Shown: positions 1 through 7,856 of the stretch, in pieces
Numbering within the stretch: the stretch's first letter is position 1
Layout of the letters: every line of letters starts with the position of its first letter
Made by a program: the position numbers and the translations under genes
Assembly (NCBI RefSeq): GCF_020524345.1
Contig: NZ_JAIVLH010000010.1
Span: 62,001 to 126,000, forward strand
DNA length: 64,000 nt
Source: Metabacillus niabensis
GTDB taxonomy: Bacteria > Bacillota > Bacilli > Bacillales > Bacillaceae
Reading direction: 5' to 3'
Notes under the pieces: model-generated
Seen by the model: only the letters and a program-made list of their open reading frames with translations
Database searches by the model: none
Told to the model about the DNA's origin: nothing

Positions 1-75
1 GTCCAAAAACTAGAATTATCGAATACGAATACGATTTTAACATATCGTTTAATTAACTTGAATTCAACAAATTAA
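1..75 (+). other. Possible 3' end of an upstream gene
   Basis: Two forward frames are open from the window edge. One ends at a TAA at 54-56 and the other at a TAA at 73-75. An intrinsic terminator follows at 89-118, so a forward transcript probably enters from the left. I cannot tell which frame is coding and name no product. Confidence 0.3.
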
Positions 76-88
76 CGTTTCTTATAAA

Positions 89-118
89 GGGGATTTACAA
101 AGGATCCCCCTTTTTCTT
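89..118 (+). terminator. Intrinsic terminator of the gene left of the window
   Basis: A GGGGAT/ATCCCC stem (89-94 with 104-109) with a 9-nt loop is followed by a C and a T-rich tail. It points forward and closes whatever transcript enters from the left edge. Confidence 0.65.
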
Positions 119-163
119 CTCGTCTAGGAAATGATAAAATTCTTGAACTGTGGATAAGTGCGC

Positions 164-243
164 GACATCCAGCTCCAGCGCCTAGCCCCTTGAGGTCATA
201 AGCCACAAATGAATAGAAGACAAAGAACATCTTCTATTCATTT
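164..243. repeat. Family A palindromic repeat, copy 1 (right arm missing)
   Basis: The left arm contains AGCTCCAGCGCCTAGCCCC and is followed by a long perfect stem (about 205-220 with 227-242) around an ACAAAGAAC-type loop. The same arm with a different stem occurs at 58512-58635, and a diverged version at 18379-18497. The right arm seen in the copy at 58512 (ending CTTGCGCTTTTCTTA) is absent. The reverse-strand gene ending at 234 takes its place, and its last codons and stop lie inside the stem. Confidence 0.7.
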
Positions 244-728
244 GCTGCGACAGGTGTATTGTCAGCTTTCCTCACCATTGCAATAAAACCCCTAACAATT
301 AGAAACGTACTAGTGACTGAGAGAAAACTGTGAAAGCTATTCCAGCCGCGTCTAAAGGTCACTAGAGTCGTGTTCTTCTCAAGCAAATGTTCTACAATCG
401 TCATTGGTATACTGAATAATAAAACGTTGATAAAAATCATTGGTTTCTTTGACGTTTTAGTTACCTGATTATAGAAAACACAGGTGATTGGGAATAACAA
501 ATAATCATAAATAAAGCTTACATCAAATGATTCAAATAGCTTAGTAGGATATTCGATATATCCACGTTTCGTTAGAAGGTGATCCAAGATAGATGAAATA
601 TAACCTTTAAATAAAAAGATAATTAACCAGTCTTTCATTGGCGGCTTTCTTACAATTTTAAACAAAGAAATGACTCCAAATAGAAATAGTATTTTTAGAA
701 AGTTATGTTCAATATTTTTTTTCCTCAC
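234..728 (-). CDS. CBO0543-type integral membrane protein
   Basis: This 164-aa protein has about four hydrophobic segments and resembles the CBO0543 family of small Bacillus membrane proteins (for example the YDYLLFPITCVFYNQ stretch). Its function is unknown. The open frame extends to 809, but a GTG at 728 is preceded by AGGAGTGA at about 7 nt, so I start there. The C-terminus is odd: the last codons (Ala-Ala-Asn-Glu-stop) read into the stem of a palindromic repeat, so the native tail may have been replaced when the repeat arrived. It lies just downstream of pckA on the same strand, separated from it by a terminator. The family assignment is from recall and moderately sure. Confidence 0.65.
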   Translation of the reverse strand: MRKKNIEHNFLKILFLFGVISLFKIVRKPPMKDWLIIFLFKGYISSILDHLLTKRGYIEYPTKLFESFDVSFIYDYLLFPITCVFYNQVTKTSKKPMIFINVLLFSIPMTIVEHLLEKNTTLVTFRRGWNSFHSFLSVTSTFLIVRGFIAMVRKADNTPVAANE

Positions 729-810
729 AATGGGATCACTCCTACAAGTTAAAGTTTGTCCATAAATCTTGAAAATATTGATATAAGGGTCAACACGATA
801 GAGGTTCAAT

Positions 811-844
811 AAAAAGGACCTCTCTAAATGAGAAGCCCCTTTTG
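811..844 (-). terminator. pckA intrinsic terminator
   Basis: Read on the reverse strand this is a 14-bp stem with a few G-U pairs (AAAAGGGGCTTCTC with GAGAGGTCCTTTTT) around a 5-nt loop, and the 3' arm ends in a T run. It lies just past the pckA stop codon. Confidence 0.8.
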
Positions 845-861
845 CGTTTAACCATATTCAC

Positions 862-2448
862 TTAAACAATTGGTCCACCTAGTTTTTCAATATGTGTTGA
901 TAGATGTTTGAATTTTTTGAAGTTGTCTTTAAACTTTGTAGCTAACTCATTGGCTTTTAGGAAATATTCTTCTTGCGAATTCCATGTTTTATGAGGTTGA
1001 AGGACATCATCTGGAACACCTGGGACATGAATCGGAATATTTAGTCCGAATACTTCATCCTTCACGGTTTCAATATGGTCAAGATCTCCCTCAACAGCTG
1101 CTTGAACCATTGATCGAGTGTAATGCAGTTTCATTCGCTTTCCTTCACCATAAGCTCCAACTGTCCATCCTGTATTAACAAGAAACACTTGAACATTATG
1201 TTCATCAATTTTTTGGCCTAACATATTCGCATACCGCGTTGCTTCAAGCGGAAGAAATGGTGAGCCGAAACAAGTTGAAAATGTAGCTTCCGGTGCTGTT
1301 ACACCTCGTTCTGTACCAGCTAATTTACTTGTATATCCACTTAAGAAATGAAACATTGCTTGTTCTCTCGATAATTTACTAATGGGAGGAAGAACTCCAA
1401 ATGCATCAGCAGTTAAAAAGACAATTGTTTGTGGATGACCTGCGATGCTAGGAACTATAGTTTTGTCAATAGCTGAAAGTGAATAAGCTGCACGCGTATT
1501 TTCTGTGTAGAAAGGATTACTATAATCTGCTTCTCTGGTGAACTCATCAATAACAACATTTTCAAGTACAGATCCATATCGAATAGCATTATATATTTGA
1601 GGTTCCTTTTCTTTTGTTAAGTTAATGCATTTTGCGTAGCAACCGCCTTCAATGTTAAACACTCCTGACGTTGACCATCCATGTTCATCATCACCTATGA
1701 GCCGTCGGTTAGGGTCAGCTGATAGTGTGGTTTTTCCTGTTCCGGACAAACCAAAAAATAAAGCAACATCCCCTTCAAATCCAACGTTTGCCGAACAATG
1801 CATAGGAAGAATGTTGTTTTCAGGTAATAAAAGGTTCATCACAGAAAACACAGATTTTTTCATCTCTCCTGCGTATTCTGTGCCACCAATTAAAATTGTT
1901 CTCTTCTCAAAAGAGATAATAATAAAGGTTTCGGATTTTGTACCATCTACTTCTGGGTCTGCTTTAAAATGAGGAGCTGACAAAATGGTAAAAGGTTGTT
2001 CATTTGTGATCGTTTCTTCGCCATTATTAGGAATGAAGAGCTGACTGGCAAAAAGATTATGCCATGCAAATTCATTTATGACTTTTAATGGAAGTTGATA
2101 TCGAATATCAGCTCCGGCAAAACCATCGAAAATAAATATTTCATCCCGTTCTTTTAAGTATGAAATCATTTTGCTATAAAGCCGATCAAATACTTCCGAA
2201 GAAATTGCTTGGTTCACTGTACCCCAATTAATGATGTTTTTAGTAGTAGCTTCTTCTACTATAAATTTGTCCTGAGGAGATCTTCCGGTATATGCTCCAG
2301 TCGTCGCTCTTATTGCCCCTGTAGAAGTAAGAACGCCTTCTTTTTTTTCGAGTACTTTTTCAACAAGCTGTGACACAGATAAATTATGCTTCGCATTTTC
2401 CCCATTAACAAGCTGAATAAGCCCATTTGTTAAATCAGTTACATTCAT
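862..2448 (-). CDS. pckA: Phosphoenolpyruvate carboxykinase (ATP)
   Basis: The enzyme converts oxaloacetate and ATP to phosphoenolpyruvate, CO2 and ADP, the first committed step of gluconeogenesis, in the cytosol. The 528-aa product is close to B. subtilis PckA over its full length. It carries the kinase P-loop [11 protein letters not shown] (about residues 233-243), GDDEHGW (about 252-258) and the substrate-loop [12 protein letters not shown] near residue 48. I chose the second ATG (2448) because AAGGG lies 7 nt before it and only 1 nt before the first ATG. It is divergent from metK, as in B. subtilis. A CcpN-type operator overlaps its probable -10 box, which suggests repression on glycolytic carbon. 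The adenine-binding loop reads [10 protein letters not shown], a mild variation I consider tolerable. Confidence 0.97.
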   Translation of the reverse strand: MNVTDLTNGLIQLVNGENAKHNLSVSQLVEKVLEKKEGVLTSTGAIRATTGAYTGRSPQDKFIVEEATTKNIINWGTVNQAISSEVFDRLYSKMISYLKERDEIFIFDGFAGADIRYQLPLKVINEFAWHNLFASQLFIPNNGEETITNEQPFTILSAPHFKADPEVDGTKSETFIIISFEKRTILIGGTEYAGEMKKSVFSVMNLLLPENNILPMHCSANVGFEGDVALFFGLSGTGKTTLSADPNRRLIGDDEHGWSTSGVFNIEGGCYAKCINLTKEKEPQIYNAIRYGSVLENVVIDEFTREADYSNPFYTENTRAAYSLSAIDKTIVPSIAGHPQTIVFLTADAFGVLPPISKLSREQAMFHFLSGYTSKLAGTERGVTAPEATFSTCFGSPFLPLEATRYANMLGQKIDEHNVQVFLVNTGWTVGAYGEGKRMKLHYTRSMVQAAVEGDLDHIETVKDEVFGLNIPIHVPGVPDDVLQPHKTWNSQEEYFLKANELATKFKDNFKKFKHLSTHIEKLGGPIV

Positions 2449-2492
2449 CCCCATACCCTTCTTTCTGAAAAAGTGATTTCTTGTTATTTAAT

Positions 2493-2503
2493 AGTATAAC
2501 ACA
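2493..2503 (-). promoter_or_regulatory. Candidate CcpN operator over the pckA -10 box
   Basis: The reverse strand reads TGTGTTATACT, which fits every position of the CcpN consensus TRTGHYATAYW as I recall it from B. subtilis gapB and pckA. It contains a TATACT -10 hexamer 45 nt upstream of the pckA start, so a bound repressor would sit on the promoter. The -35 element is weak. Confidence 0.6.
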
Positions 2504-2662
2504 TTTATATTATTAGAACATACTAATTGTGAGAGCTTTTTGAAAAAATTGTACATCCTATATTTTGAAACTAATTTCATATTTCATTATATGAAGGGAA
2601 TACTATTCTTAAGATTTACTTAAAGCTTAATAAAATTCATATGGAATAACTGTCGATTTCTG

Positions 2663-2691
2663 TTGACACCATTAACTTAGTGCGCTATGAT
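2663..2691 (+). promoter_or_regulatory. Sigma-A promoter of metK leader
   Basis: TTGACA (2663-2668) and TATGAT (2686-2691) are separated by exactly 17 nt. The riboswitch begins about 18 nt downstream, so this promoter drives the metK leader. Confidence 0.85.
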
Positions 2692-2708
2692 ATGACCTTG
2701 AACGGATT

Positions 2709-3042
2709 CTCTTATCCCGAGCTGGTGGAGGGACAGGCCCTATGAAACCCAGCAACCTGCTATCAAAGGAAAGCGGCGAATGCGCACTAATTATATAGTT
2801 ACTAGTATTAGCAGTTTTTTGCCTGACCTAATAAAAGACGTTATGAACAAAACTCGTTTTGTTTCATGTTGTGTTTTTGTTAGGTCAAGAATGATGCTAT
2901 GCATCATTCTACACAAGCGTAAGCTTGCGTAGGCAAAAAAGTCCCAATCTGTGGAACTATGTTTAAAAGGCGCACTCCCGGCGAATTTTCCGACGCAAAG
3001 GTGCTAACCTGAAGCAAGGCGAAAGCCCTTGATCGATAAGAG
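2709..3042 (+). ncRNA. SAM-I (S-box) riboswitch with oversized P3 arm
   Basis: This cis-acting aptamer senses S-adenosylmethionine and controls metK. P1 pairs CTCTTATC (2709-2716) with GATAAGAG (3035-3042). The conserved core GGTGGAGGGAC...GGCCCTATGAAACCC...GCAACC occupies about 2723-2757. The 3' core GGTGCTAACCTGAAGCAAGGC is at 3000-3020, and P4 is CAAGGC-GAAA-GCCCTTG. Between the two P3 strands (ending 2760 and restarting 2995) are about 234 nt of extra sequence, whereas this arm usually closes with a short loop. The total is 334 nt against about 100-120 for typical S-boxes. Both core halves are intact, so I expect it to be functional, but that is inference. Confidence 0.9.
2789..2969 (+). 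other. Structured insert in the riboswitch P3 arm
   Basis: This segment is flanked by a 7-nt direct repeat GCGCACT (2782-2788 and 2970-2976). Inside it, a perfect 10-bp outer inverted repeat TTTTTTGCCT (2815-2824) / AGGCAAAAAA (2931-2940) encloses three further hairpins. These are GACCTAA (2825-2831)/TTAGGTC (2880-2886) with an inner ACAAAAC/GTTTTGT stem, AGAATGATGC (2888-2897)/GCATCATTCT (2901-2910), and CAAGC (2914-2918)/GCTTG (2923-2927). It has no convincing open frame. It could be a small inserted palindromic element or an RNA domain that belongs to the leader. Confidence 0.7.
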
Positions 3043-3063
3043 CGAAAGGCGATGAACGATAAC

Positions 3064-3096
3064 AAACCTTTCCTCATAGGGGAAAGGTTTTTTTGA
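3064..3096 (+). terminator. metK: Riboswitch-controlled terminator before metK
   Basis: The stem AAACCTTTCC / GGGAAAGGTTT is followed by a run of T, 22 nt after P1 of the aptamer. With SAM bound, P1 is stable and this terminator can form. Without SAM, the 3' strand of P1 is free to pair elsewhere and allow read-through into metK. This is the usual S-box off-switch layout. Confidence 0.85.
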
Positions 3097-3265
3097 TAAC
3101 AGAAATAAGTATTTTCTTCATTAGAGTTTTACCAGGACAAGCATTGTGGTAAAGGTACATAATACTTCTGTTCACAAATATGCCAACGTGATTTTCTAAA
3201 GGTCAAACTTTGGGAAGAGTTCCGGATCAACTGAATGAACAAATATGAGGAGGAAGCTTTTAACT

Positions 3266-4462
3266 ATGTCTAAAAAACGTCTATTTACTTCTGAGTCTGT
3301 AACAGAAGGCCATCCAGATAAGATTTGTGACCAAATTTCAGATTCAATTCTTGATGCAATTATCTCAAAGGATCCTAACGCACGTGTAGCGTGCGAAACT
3401 TCTGTTACAACAGGTTTAGTACTGGTTGCTGGAGAAATTACAACAAGTACGTATGTTGATATTCCTAAAATTGTTCGTGAAACAATTAAAGATATCGGAT
3501 ATACTCGTGCAAAGTATGGCTTTGATGCAGAAACATGTGCTGTTTTAACATCTATTGACGAACAATCAGCAGATATTGCAATGGGTGTTGACCAAGCACT
3601 TGAAGCTCGTGAAGGACAAATGTCTGATGAAGAAATTGAAGCAATCGGTGCAGGTGACCAAGGATTAATGTTTGGATTTGCTTGTAACGAAACGAAGGAA
3701 TTAATGCCACTGCCAATTTCTTTAGCTCATAAATTATCCCGCCGTTTAACAGAGGTACGTAAAGAAGAGATTCTTCCATATCTTCGTCCGGATGGTAAAA
3801 CACAAGTAACGGTTGAATATGATGAAAATAACAAACCGGTTCGTATTGATACAATTGTTATTTCTACTCAACATCACCCGGAAGTTACATTGGAACAAAT
3901 TCAACGCAATCTTAAAGAATATGTTATCAATCCAGTTGTTCCTAAAGAATTAATTGATGAAAATACTAAATACTTTATTAATCCTACTGGTCGTTTCGTA
4001 ATTGGTGGACCACAAGGTGATGCAGGTTTAACTGGTCGTAAAATCATTGTTGATACTTATGGCGGATATGCTCGTCATGGTGGTGGAGCATTCTCAGGTA
4101 AGGATGCAACAAAAGTTGACCGTTCTGCTGCATATGCTGCTCGCTATGTTGCAAAGAATATTGTTGCTGCAGGATTAGCTGAAAAGTGTGAAGTTCAATT
4201 AGCGTATGCAATTGGTGTAGCACAACCTGTATCTATATCTATTGATACATTTGGAACAGGAAAAGTTTCGGAAGAAGTATTAGTGGAAGTTGTTCGCAGC
4301 AACTTTGATCTACGTCCTGCGGGAATCATTAAAATGCTTGATTTGAGACGTCCTATCTACAAGCAAACGGCTGCTTATGGACATTTTGGTCGAAATGACT
4401 TAGATCTTCCATGGGAAAGAACAGATAAAGCGGAAGCACTTAGTAATGCTGCGCATAAGTAA
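3266..4462 (+). CDS. metK: S-adenosylmethionine synthetase
   Basis: It makes S-adenosylmethionine from methionine and ATP, supplying methyl groups for cellular methyltransferases and the ligand that represses this gene through the upstream riboswitch. The 398-aa protein is nearly collinear with B. subtilis MetK. GHPDK is at residues 15-19, the methionine-loop GAGDQG at 128-133 and the phosphate-binding GGGAFSGKD at 272-280. The open frame starts at an ATG at 3245 that overlaps the AGGAGG sequence itself. I use the ATG at 3266, 12 nt after that Shine-Dalgarno, because it matches the family N-terminus [19 protein letters not shown] terminator follows the stop. Confidence 0.97.
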   Translation: MSKKRLFTSESVTEGHPDKICDQISDSILDAIISKDPNARVACETSVTTGLVLVAGEITTSTYVDIPKIVRETIKDIGYTRAKYGFDAETCAVLTSIDEQSADIAMGVDQALEAREGQMSDEEIEAIGAGDQGLMFGFACNETKELMPLPISLAHKLSRRLTEVRKEEILPYLRPDGKTQVTVEYDENNKPVRIDTIVISTQHHPEVTLEQIQRNLKEYVINPVVPKELIDENTKYFINPTGRFVIGGPQGDAGLTGRKIIVDTYGGYARHGGGAFSGKDATKVDRSAAYAARYVAKNIVAAGLAEKCEVQLAYAIGVAQPVSISIDTFGTGKVSEEVLVEVVRSNFDLRPAGIIKMLDLRRPIYKQTAAYGHFGRNDLDLPWERTDKAEALSNAAHK

Positions 4463-4473
4463 TAATTGATGAA

Positions 4474-4505
4474 AAGAATGGCCTGTATAGGGTCATTCTT
4501 TTTTT
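4474..4505 (+). terminator. metK terminator
   Basis: A 10-bp stem AAGAATGGCC/GGGTCATTCTT (one G-U pair) closes a 6-7-nt loop and runs into seven T, shortly after the metK stop codon. Confidence 0.85.
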
Positions 4506-4657
4506 ATGCCAAGATTTTTTTACTAATATTTGGAAACATGCCTTTAATAGTGTATTATTGAAAGGGTCCGTATTGTTCAAAAAATCGCAATTCTTTTGTT
4601 GAAATTATTGGTCAAGTCAATGATATAGTTAATATAGAAAAATACAGGAGGATATAA

Positions 4658-5149
4658 ATGAAGGCGTTTCTTATCGGGATATCATTAGGTATAGTAATAT
4701 TTATAAGTAGTGGCTGTCAAAGTCAGTTTCAAGCAAATGAATCTGATCAGGAAAGCATGAATACGACAAATGAAGTTTTGGCTCCGCAAGTTCAAATTAT
4801 AGCTAATGAACAAGTAGAAAAAGGAAAGAAAGAAACGATTACTGCAGTAGTTACTGTTGGTGAGGAATTTGTGGATGATGCAGATGTTGAGTTTGAAATC
4901 AAACGTGAGGAAGAATCCGAAAAAATAACAGCTAATTCAAAAGATAAAGGAAAATATACGATCGATTATACGTACAAGTCTGATGGGCAATATGAAATTA
5001 TTGCCCATACAAATGCAGAAGGGTATCATATTATGCCTTCGATGAACATTCAAGTAGGTAATAGTGATACTGATACTGATTCTTCAACAAAACAGGATGA
5101 GAAAAGTGAAACATCCGAACATCATCATGATCATGAAGAGGAGCAATAA
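4658..5149 (+). CDS. YtkA-like lipoprotein with His/Glu-rich tail
   Basis: This is a 163-aa predicted lipoprotein. A hydrophobic signal peptide ends in the lipobox SSGC (Cys20), followed by a Gln/Ser/Asp/Glu linker. Residues about 45-133 form a beta-rich domain (PQVQIIANEQVEKGKKETIT onward) similar to the YtkA/FixH-like immunoglobulin-type fold. The C-terminus is a Ser/Thr/Asp linker plus a cluster of histidines and glutamates (SEHHHDHEEEQ). Such a tail could bind divalent metal, but that is inference. It should sit on the outer face of the membrane. AGGAGG lies 7 nt before the ATG. The gene is alone, and its terminator overlaps the stop codon. Confidence 0.75.
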   Translation: MKAFLIGISLGIVIFISSGCQSQFQANESDQESMNTTNEVLAPQVQIIANEQVEKGKKETITAVVTVGEEFVDDADVEFEIKREEESEKITANSKDKGKYTIDYTYKSDGQYEIIAHTNAEGYHIMPSMNIQVGNSDTDTDSSTKQDEKSETSEHHHDHEEEQ

Positions 5150-5162
5150 TGCTCCTCTTTGT
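5136..5162. terminator. Shared bidirectional terminator
   Basis: AAGAGGAGCA and TGCTCCTCTTT form a perfect stem with loop ATAA, which contains the stop codon of the lipoprotein gene. The glycosyltransferase gene on the other strand ends at 5163, so the same hairpin can serve both convergent transcripts. Confidence 0.75.
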
Positions 5163-6302
5163 TTAGGCATAACGTATATGTTTTTCTTCTAATGCATCTT
5201 CATATTCCTTCAATAAACCGTTAAATATATGATCCCAAGTTTGAGTTAAGGCATACTCACGGGCAGCTTCTCCCATTTTGTTACGAAATGAATAATCTTC
5301 TAATAAATGAATAATTGCTTCTATAAATTGCTCTGTATTTTTAGGTTCACATAAAAATCCAGTTTCCAACGGTTTAATAATGTTTTTTACTCCACCTGAG
5401 TTTGCCCCAATAACGGGTGTTCCGGAAGCCAATGCTTCTAAAACAACATTCCCAAATGTTTCAGTCGGGGATGGAAACACAAACACATCAGAACATGAAT
5501 AGATTTGAGCGAGTTCTACACCATTTACATATCCCACAAATGTCAGATTATGTTGAGCATTTTTCTGCATCTCTTCTTTTGCTGGTCCGTCACCAACAAT
5601 TAACCAGTGAACATTTTCTTGAAAATGCTTAGGAAGTTTTTTTGTGATATCCATTAATGTCTTAATATCTTTTTCCGGAGCTAATCTGCCTACATAAGAG
5701 AGGATATATTTTTCTTTGATTTGATATTTCCTACGAATTTCTTCGATTTGATAGTTTGGATGAAATAGATTGCAATCAACACCTCTTCCCCAAATTCGAA
5801 GATTTGAAAAGCCCTTTCGTTTTAATTGTTCCAGTGTTTCCTTTGAAGGTACAAATATCTTTCGGAGAGGTTTATGGAACCAATGCATGTATTTCCATAA
5901 CACTTTCGATAAAAACTGAAAATCATAATACTCTAAATATTGGTCAAAATCGGTATGATAAGATCCTACAATAGGAATACCGAGCTTTTTGGCATAATGC
6001 AATCCGCAAATACCAATGTTAAATGGAGTGGCTACATGAATTAAATCCGGCTTGAAACGCTGTAGCTCAGCTTTAACATGCAGCATGTTTGGCAGTGCTA
6101 ATCTGCATTCAGGATAAAGGAAGAATGGTAAACTTGTGAAACGATGGATATGGCTTGAAAACATGCTTTCCTTTGTACTAACAGGTGCAAAAACTCTGTA
6201 TTCATAGCCATTCTCTTCAAGATAATCTGTAAAACGCTTTAAGGTTCTTGCAACCCCGTTAACATCAGGTGAAAAAGTATCTGTGAAAATAGCTATTCTC
6301 AA
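5163..6302 (-). CDS. Family 4 glycosyltransferase (GT-B fold)
   Basis: This 379-aa retaining glycosyltransferase is of the GT1/GT4 type. The N-terminal domain starts MRIAIFTDTFSPDVNGVART, typical of MgtA/PimB-like mannosyl- or glucosyltransferases that act on lipids at the cytoplasmic membrane. The C-terminal donor-binding domain has YVGRLAPEKD and the sugar-nucleotide motif SPTETFGNVVLEALASGTPV with the E-x7-E glutamates (about residues 277-290). It starts at a TTG with GGAGGG 6 nt upstream. A PAP2 phosphatase gene lies just upstream on the same strand (61-nt gap). The pair may act on membrane lipids, but acceptor and donor cannot be read from sequence. Confidence 0.85.
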   Translation of the reverse strand: MRIAIFTDTFSPDVNGVARTLKRFTDYLEENGYEYRVFAPVSTKESMFSSHIHRFTSLPFFLYPECRLALPNMLHVKAELQRFKPDLIHVATPFNIGICGLHYAKKLGIPIVGSYHTDFDQYLEYYDFQFLSKVLWKYMHWFHKPLRKIFVPSKETLEQLKRKGFSNLRIWGRGVDCNLFHPNYQIEEIRRKYQIKEKYILSYVGRLAPEKDIKTLMDITKKLPKHFQENVHWLIVGDGPAKEEMQKNAQHNLTFVGYVNGVELAQIYSCSDVFVFPSPTETFGNVVLEALASGTPVIGANSGGVKNIIKPLETGFLCEPKNTEQFIEAIIHLLEDYSFRNKMGEAAREYALTQTWDHIFNGLLKEYEDALEEKHIRYA

Positions 6303-6362
6303 TGCAATCCCTCCAATTACATAAATGAAAGGTACCTAATATGAGGCACTATTTTTTACACA

Positions 6363-6914
6363 TTACAAAGGCAATATAAAGAACCTGGTTATGATCGTGT
6401 AGCATAGAAATCCAACAGAACTTCCAAATAAGCAGCCCACTAATACGTCAGAAGGATAGTGCAACCCCAGATACATTCTAGAAAGGCCCACACTGATGGC
6501 TATTGGTAAAAGAATGATTGTTAGCTGAGGCATAAATAAAATAAATGGAATAATTACAGAAAAAATGGCTGTTGTATGTCCGGATGGAAAGGAATGATCT
6601 TCTAAAGGATTTGCAGGTACCTTAGTCTCAAGCAAAGCTAGATAGGGCCGTTTTCTTGGATATAACTTTTTTACCAGTGCAACCGGTAAATGGCTGAATA
6701 GAAGAGAGATTGCACATGTTATACCGATGATTTGTAAAAGGTCCTTTGTGAAAAAAACGAGAAATAAACAAACTGCAATGGTTGAAATAGCACCACCTAG
6801 GTGTGTAATGTTTCGAAAATAAAAGTTCAGCATTTTTTGATCGAAATGACGATTAACACTTCGAAACAGCCTGCATTCGAAATTGTACATGTTGGTCATC
6901 AGCTTTGTTTTCAT
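6363..6914 (-). CDS. PAP2-family membrane phosphatase
   Basis: This 183-aa polytopic membrane protein has all three acid-phosphatase motifs: KKLYPRKRP (82-90), PSGH (110-113) and SRMYLGLHYPSD (145-156). The catalytic histidines face the outer surface in this family, where members dephosphorylate undecaprenyl pyrophosphate or phosphatidic/phosphatidylglycerol phosphates. It is the BcrC/YodM-like size class, and the precise substrate is unknown. AAGGAG lies 7 nt before the ATG. It is upstream of the glycosyltransferase on the same strand and probably cotranscribed. Confidence 0.85.
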   Translation of the reverse strand: MKTKLMTNMYNFECRLFRSVNRHFDQKMLNFYFRNITHLGGAISTIAVCLFLVFFTKDLLQIIGITCAISLLFSHLPVALVKKLYPRKRPYLALLETKVPANPLEDHSFPSGHTTAIFSVIIPFILFMPQLTIILLPIAISVGLSRMYLGLHYPSDVLVGCLFGSSVGFLCYTIITRFFILPL

Positions 6915-7175
6915 TTGGACGCTCCTTTATTTACCCCTTTTCTATTATTTTAGTAGAGAATTATTTAGTTAATAATAAGAAAATGTAAAAAATTCCTTCA
7001 CATAATATTCACAAAATTAATGTTTGTTGATGAAAAGTGAAAATATTTAAATGAAATATACTTAGTTTGTAAGGTGGAAGAGTGGTATTAAATAAATGGG
7101 GATCATTAATAATGCTAACAGAGTAAGGAATTGAAGAATAAATACATATTCCTTACTCAGAAGAGTTTTTTATTT
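6915..7175. other. Gene-free stretch with an orphan hairpin
   Basis: No supported open frame is present. An 11-bp perfect inverted repeat GAGTAAGGAAT (7121-7131) / ATTCCTTACTC (7148-7158) is followed 7 nt later by T6-A-T6. It looks like a forward terminator although no forward gene precedes it. A TATACT lies at 7057-7062 without a proper -35. A small RNA is possible but weakly supported. Confidence 0.4.
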
Positions 7176-7268
7176 TTTATACTTTAAGAAAGTTTAACTA
7201 TAAAGGTTTAAAGTATAAGAAAAGACATCGACTTCCGCCATTCTTGGCGGTAAATCGTGTTTTTCTAA
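7176..7268. repeat. Family B two-hairpin repeat, copy 1
   Basis: The first hairpin pairs ATACTTTAA with TTAAAGTAT. The second is AGAAAAGACATCGACTTCCGCC pairing with GGCGG...TCG-TGTTTTTCT. A near-identical element lies at 29281-29377 and a diverged one at 40760-40855, all in the same orientation. The final CTA supplies, on the reverse strand, the TAG stop of ytoA. It probably also acts as that gene's terminator. Confidence 0.8.
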
Positions 7269-7777
7269 GATTGAATTGCTTTGTAATATTGACCTTTTTC
7301 AACATATTCACGACGAATTCTTTCCATGTCTAACAGATCTTCTGATGTTAATGTTCTTACAACCTTCGCAGGTCGACCTAGAGCAAGTGTGTTAGGAGGG
7401 ATTTTTTTTCCGGGAGGGACAAGGCTGCCTGCTCCAATAAAGGCTCCTTCACCAACTTCTGCACCATCCAAAATGATGGATCCCATACCAATTAATGCTT
7501 TTCGGCGAATAATTGAACTATGTAGGATAACACTATGTCCAACGGTAACATCATCTTCAAGGATAAGAGGTTTGTTTGGGCTTTGATGAAGACAGCACAA
7601 ATCTTGAACATTCACACGTTTTCCTATAACAGTAGGGGAAACATCACCACGAATAACTGTTTGAAACCAAATGCTGGAATCATCTCCAATCTCAACATCG
7701 CCTGTAATTGTAACGTAGTCAGCAATAAAAGCTGATTCAGAGATCTTTGGACTTTTTTCTTTATAAGGATAGATCAT
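7265..7777 (-). CDS. ytoA: Gamma-carbonic-anhydrase-like hexapeptide protein YtoA
   Basis: This 170-aa left-handed beta-helix protein of the gamma-carbonic anhydrase/PaaY family is close to B. subtilis YtoA from MIYPYKEKSPKI onward. Hexapeptide repeats run from about residue 12 to 135, with the metal-ligand histidines in the HQSPN and HS segments (DLCCLHQSP, VTVGHSVILHS). Family members form trimers binding zinc or iron, and activity in this branch is unproven. The first ATG in the frame (7786) abuts its own Shine-Dalgarno. The ATG at 7777 has a 9-nt spacing and matches the family start, so I use it. The stop codon lies in a dispersed repeat. Confidence 0.9.
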   Translation of the reverse strand: MIYPYKEKSPKISESAFIADYVTITGDVEIGDDSSIWFQTVIRGDVSPTVIGKRVNVQDLCCLHQSPNKPLILEDDVTVGHSVILHSSIIRRKALIGMGSIILDGAEVGEGAFIGAGSLVPPGKKIPPNTLALGRPAKVVRTLTSEDLLDMERIRREYVEKGQYYKAIQS

Positions 7778-7856
7778 GTTTTTCATTCCTTTCAGTTGGG
7801 AATTCTTTATTTATTATATCAATAGACAAAGAAGAAAGTGAAAGAAGGTAGTGGAA

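Noticed and set aside
984-1178. Forward open frame inside pckA
   Set aside because: It is antisense to a well-matched enzyme gene, has no ribosome binding site and no family resemblance; it is a shadow of the pckA codons.
2789-2969. Self-splicing intron in the riboswitch insert
   Set aside because: No group II domain V-like motif or group I core is visible and the segment is too short for a functional intron.
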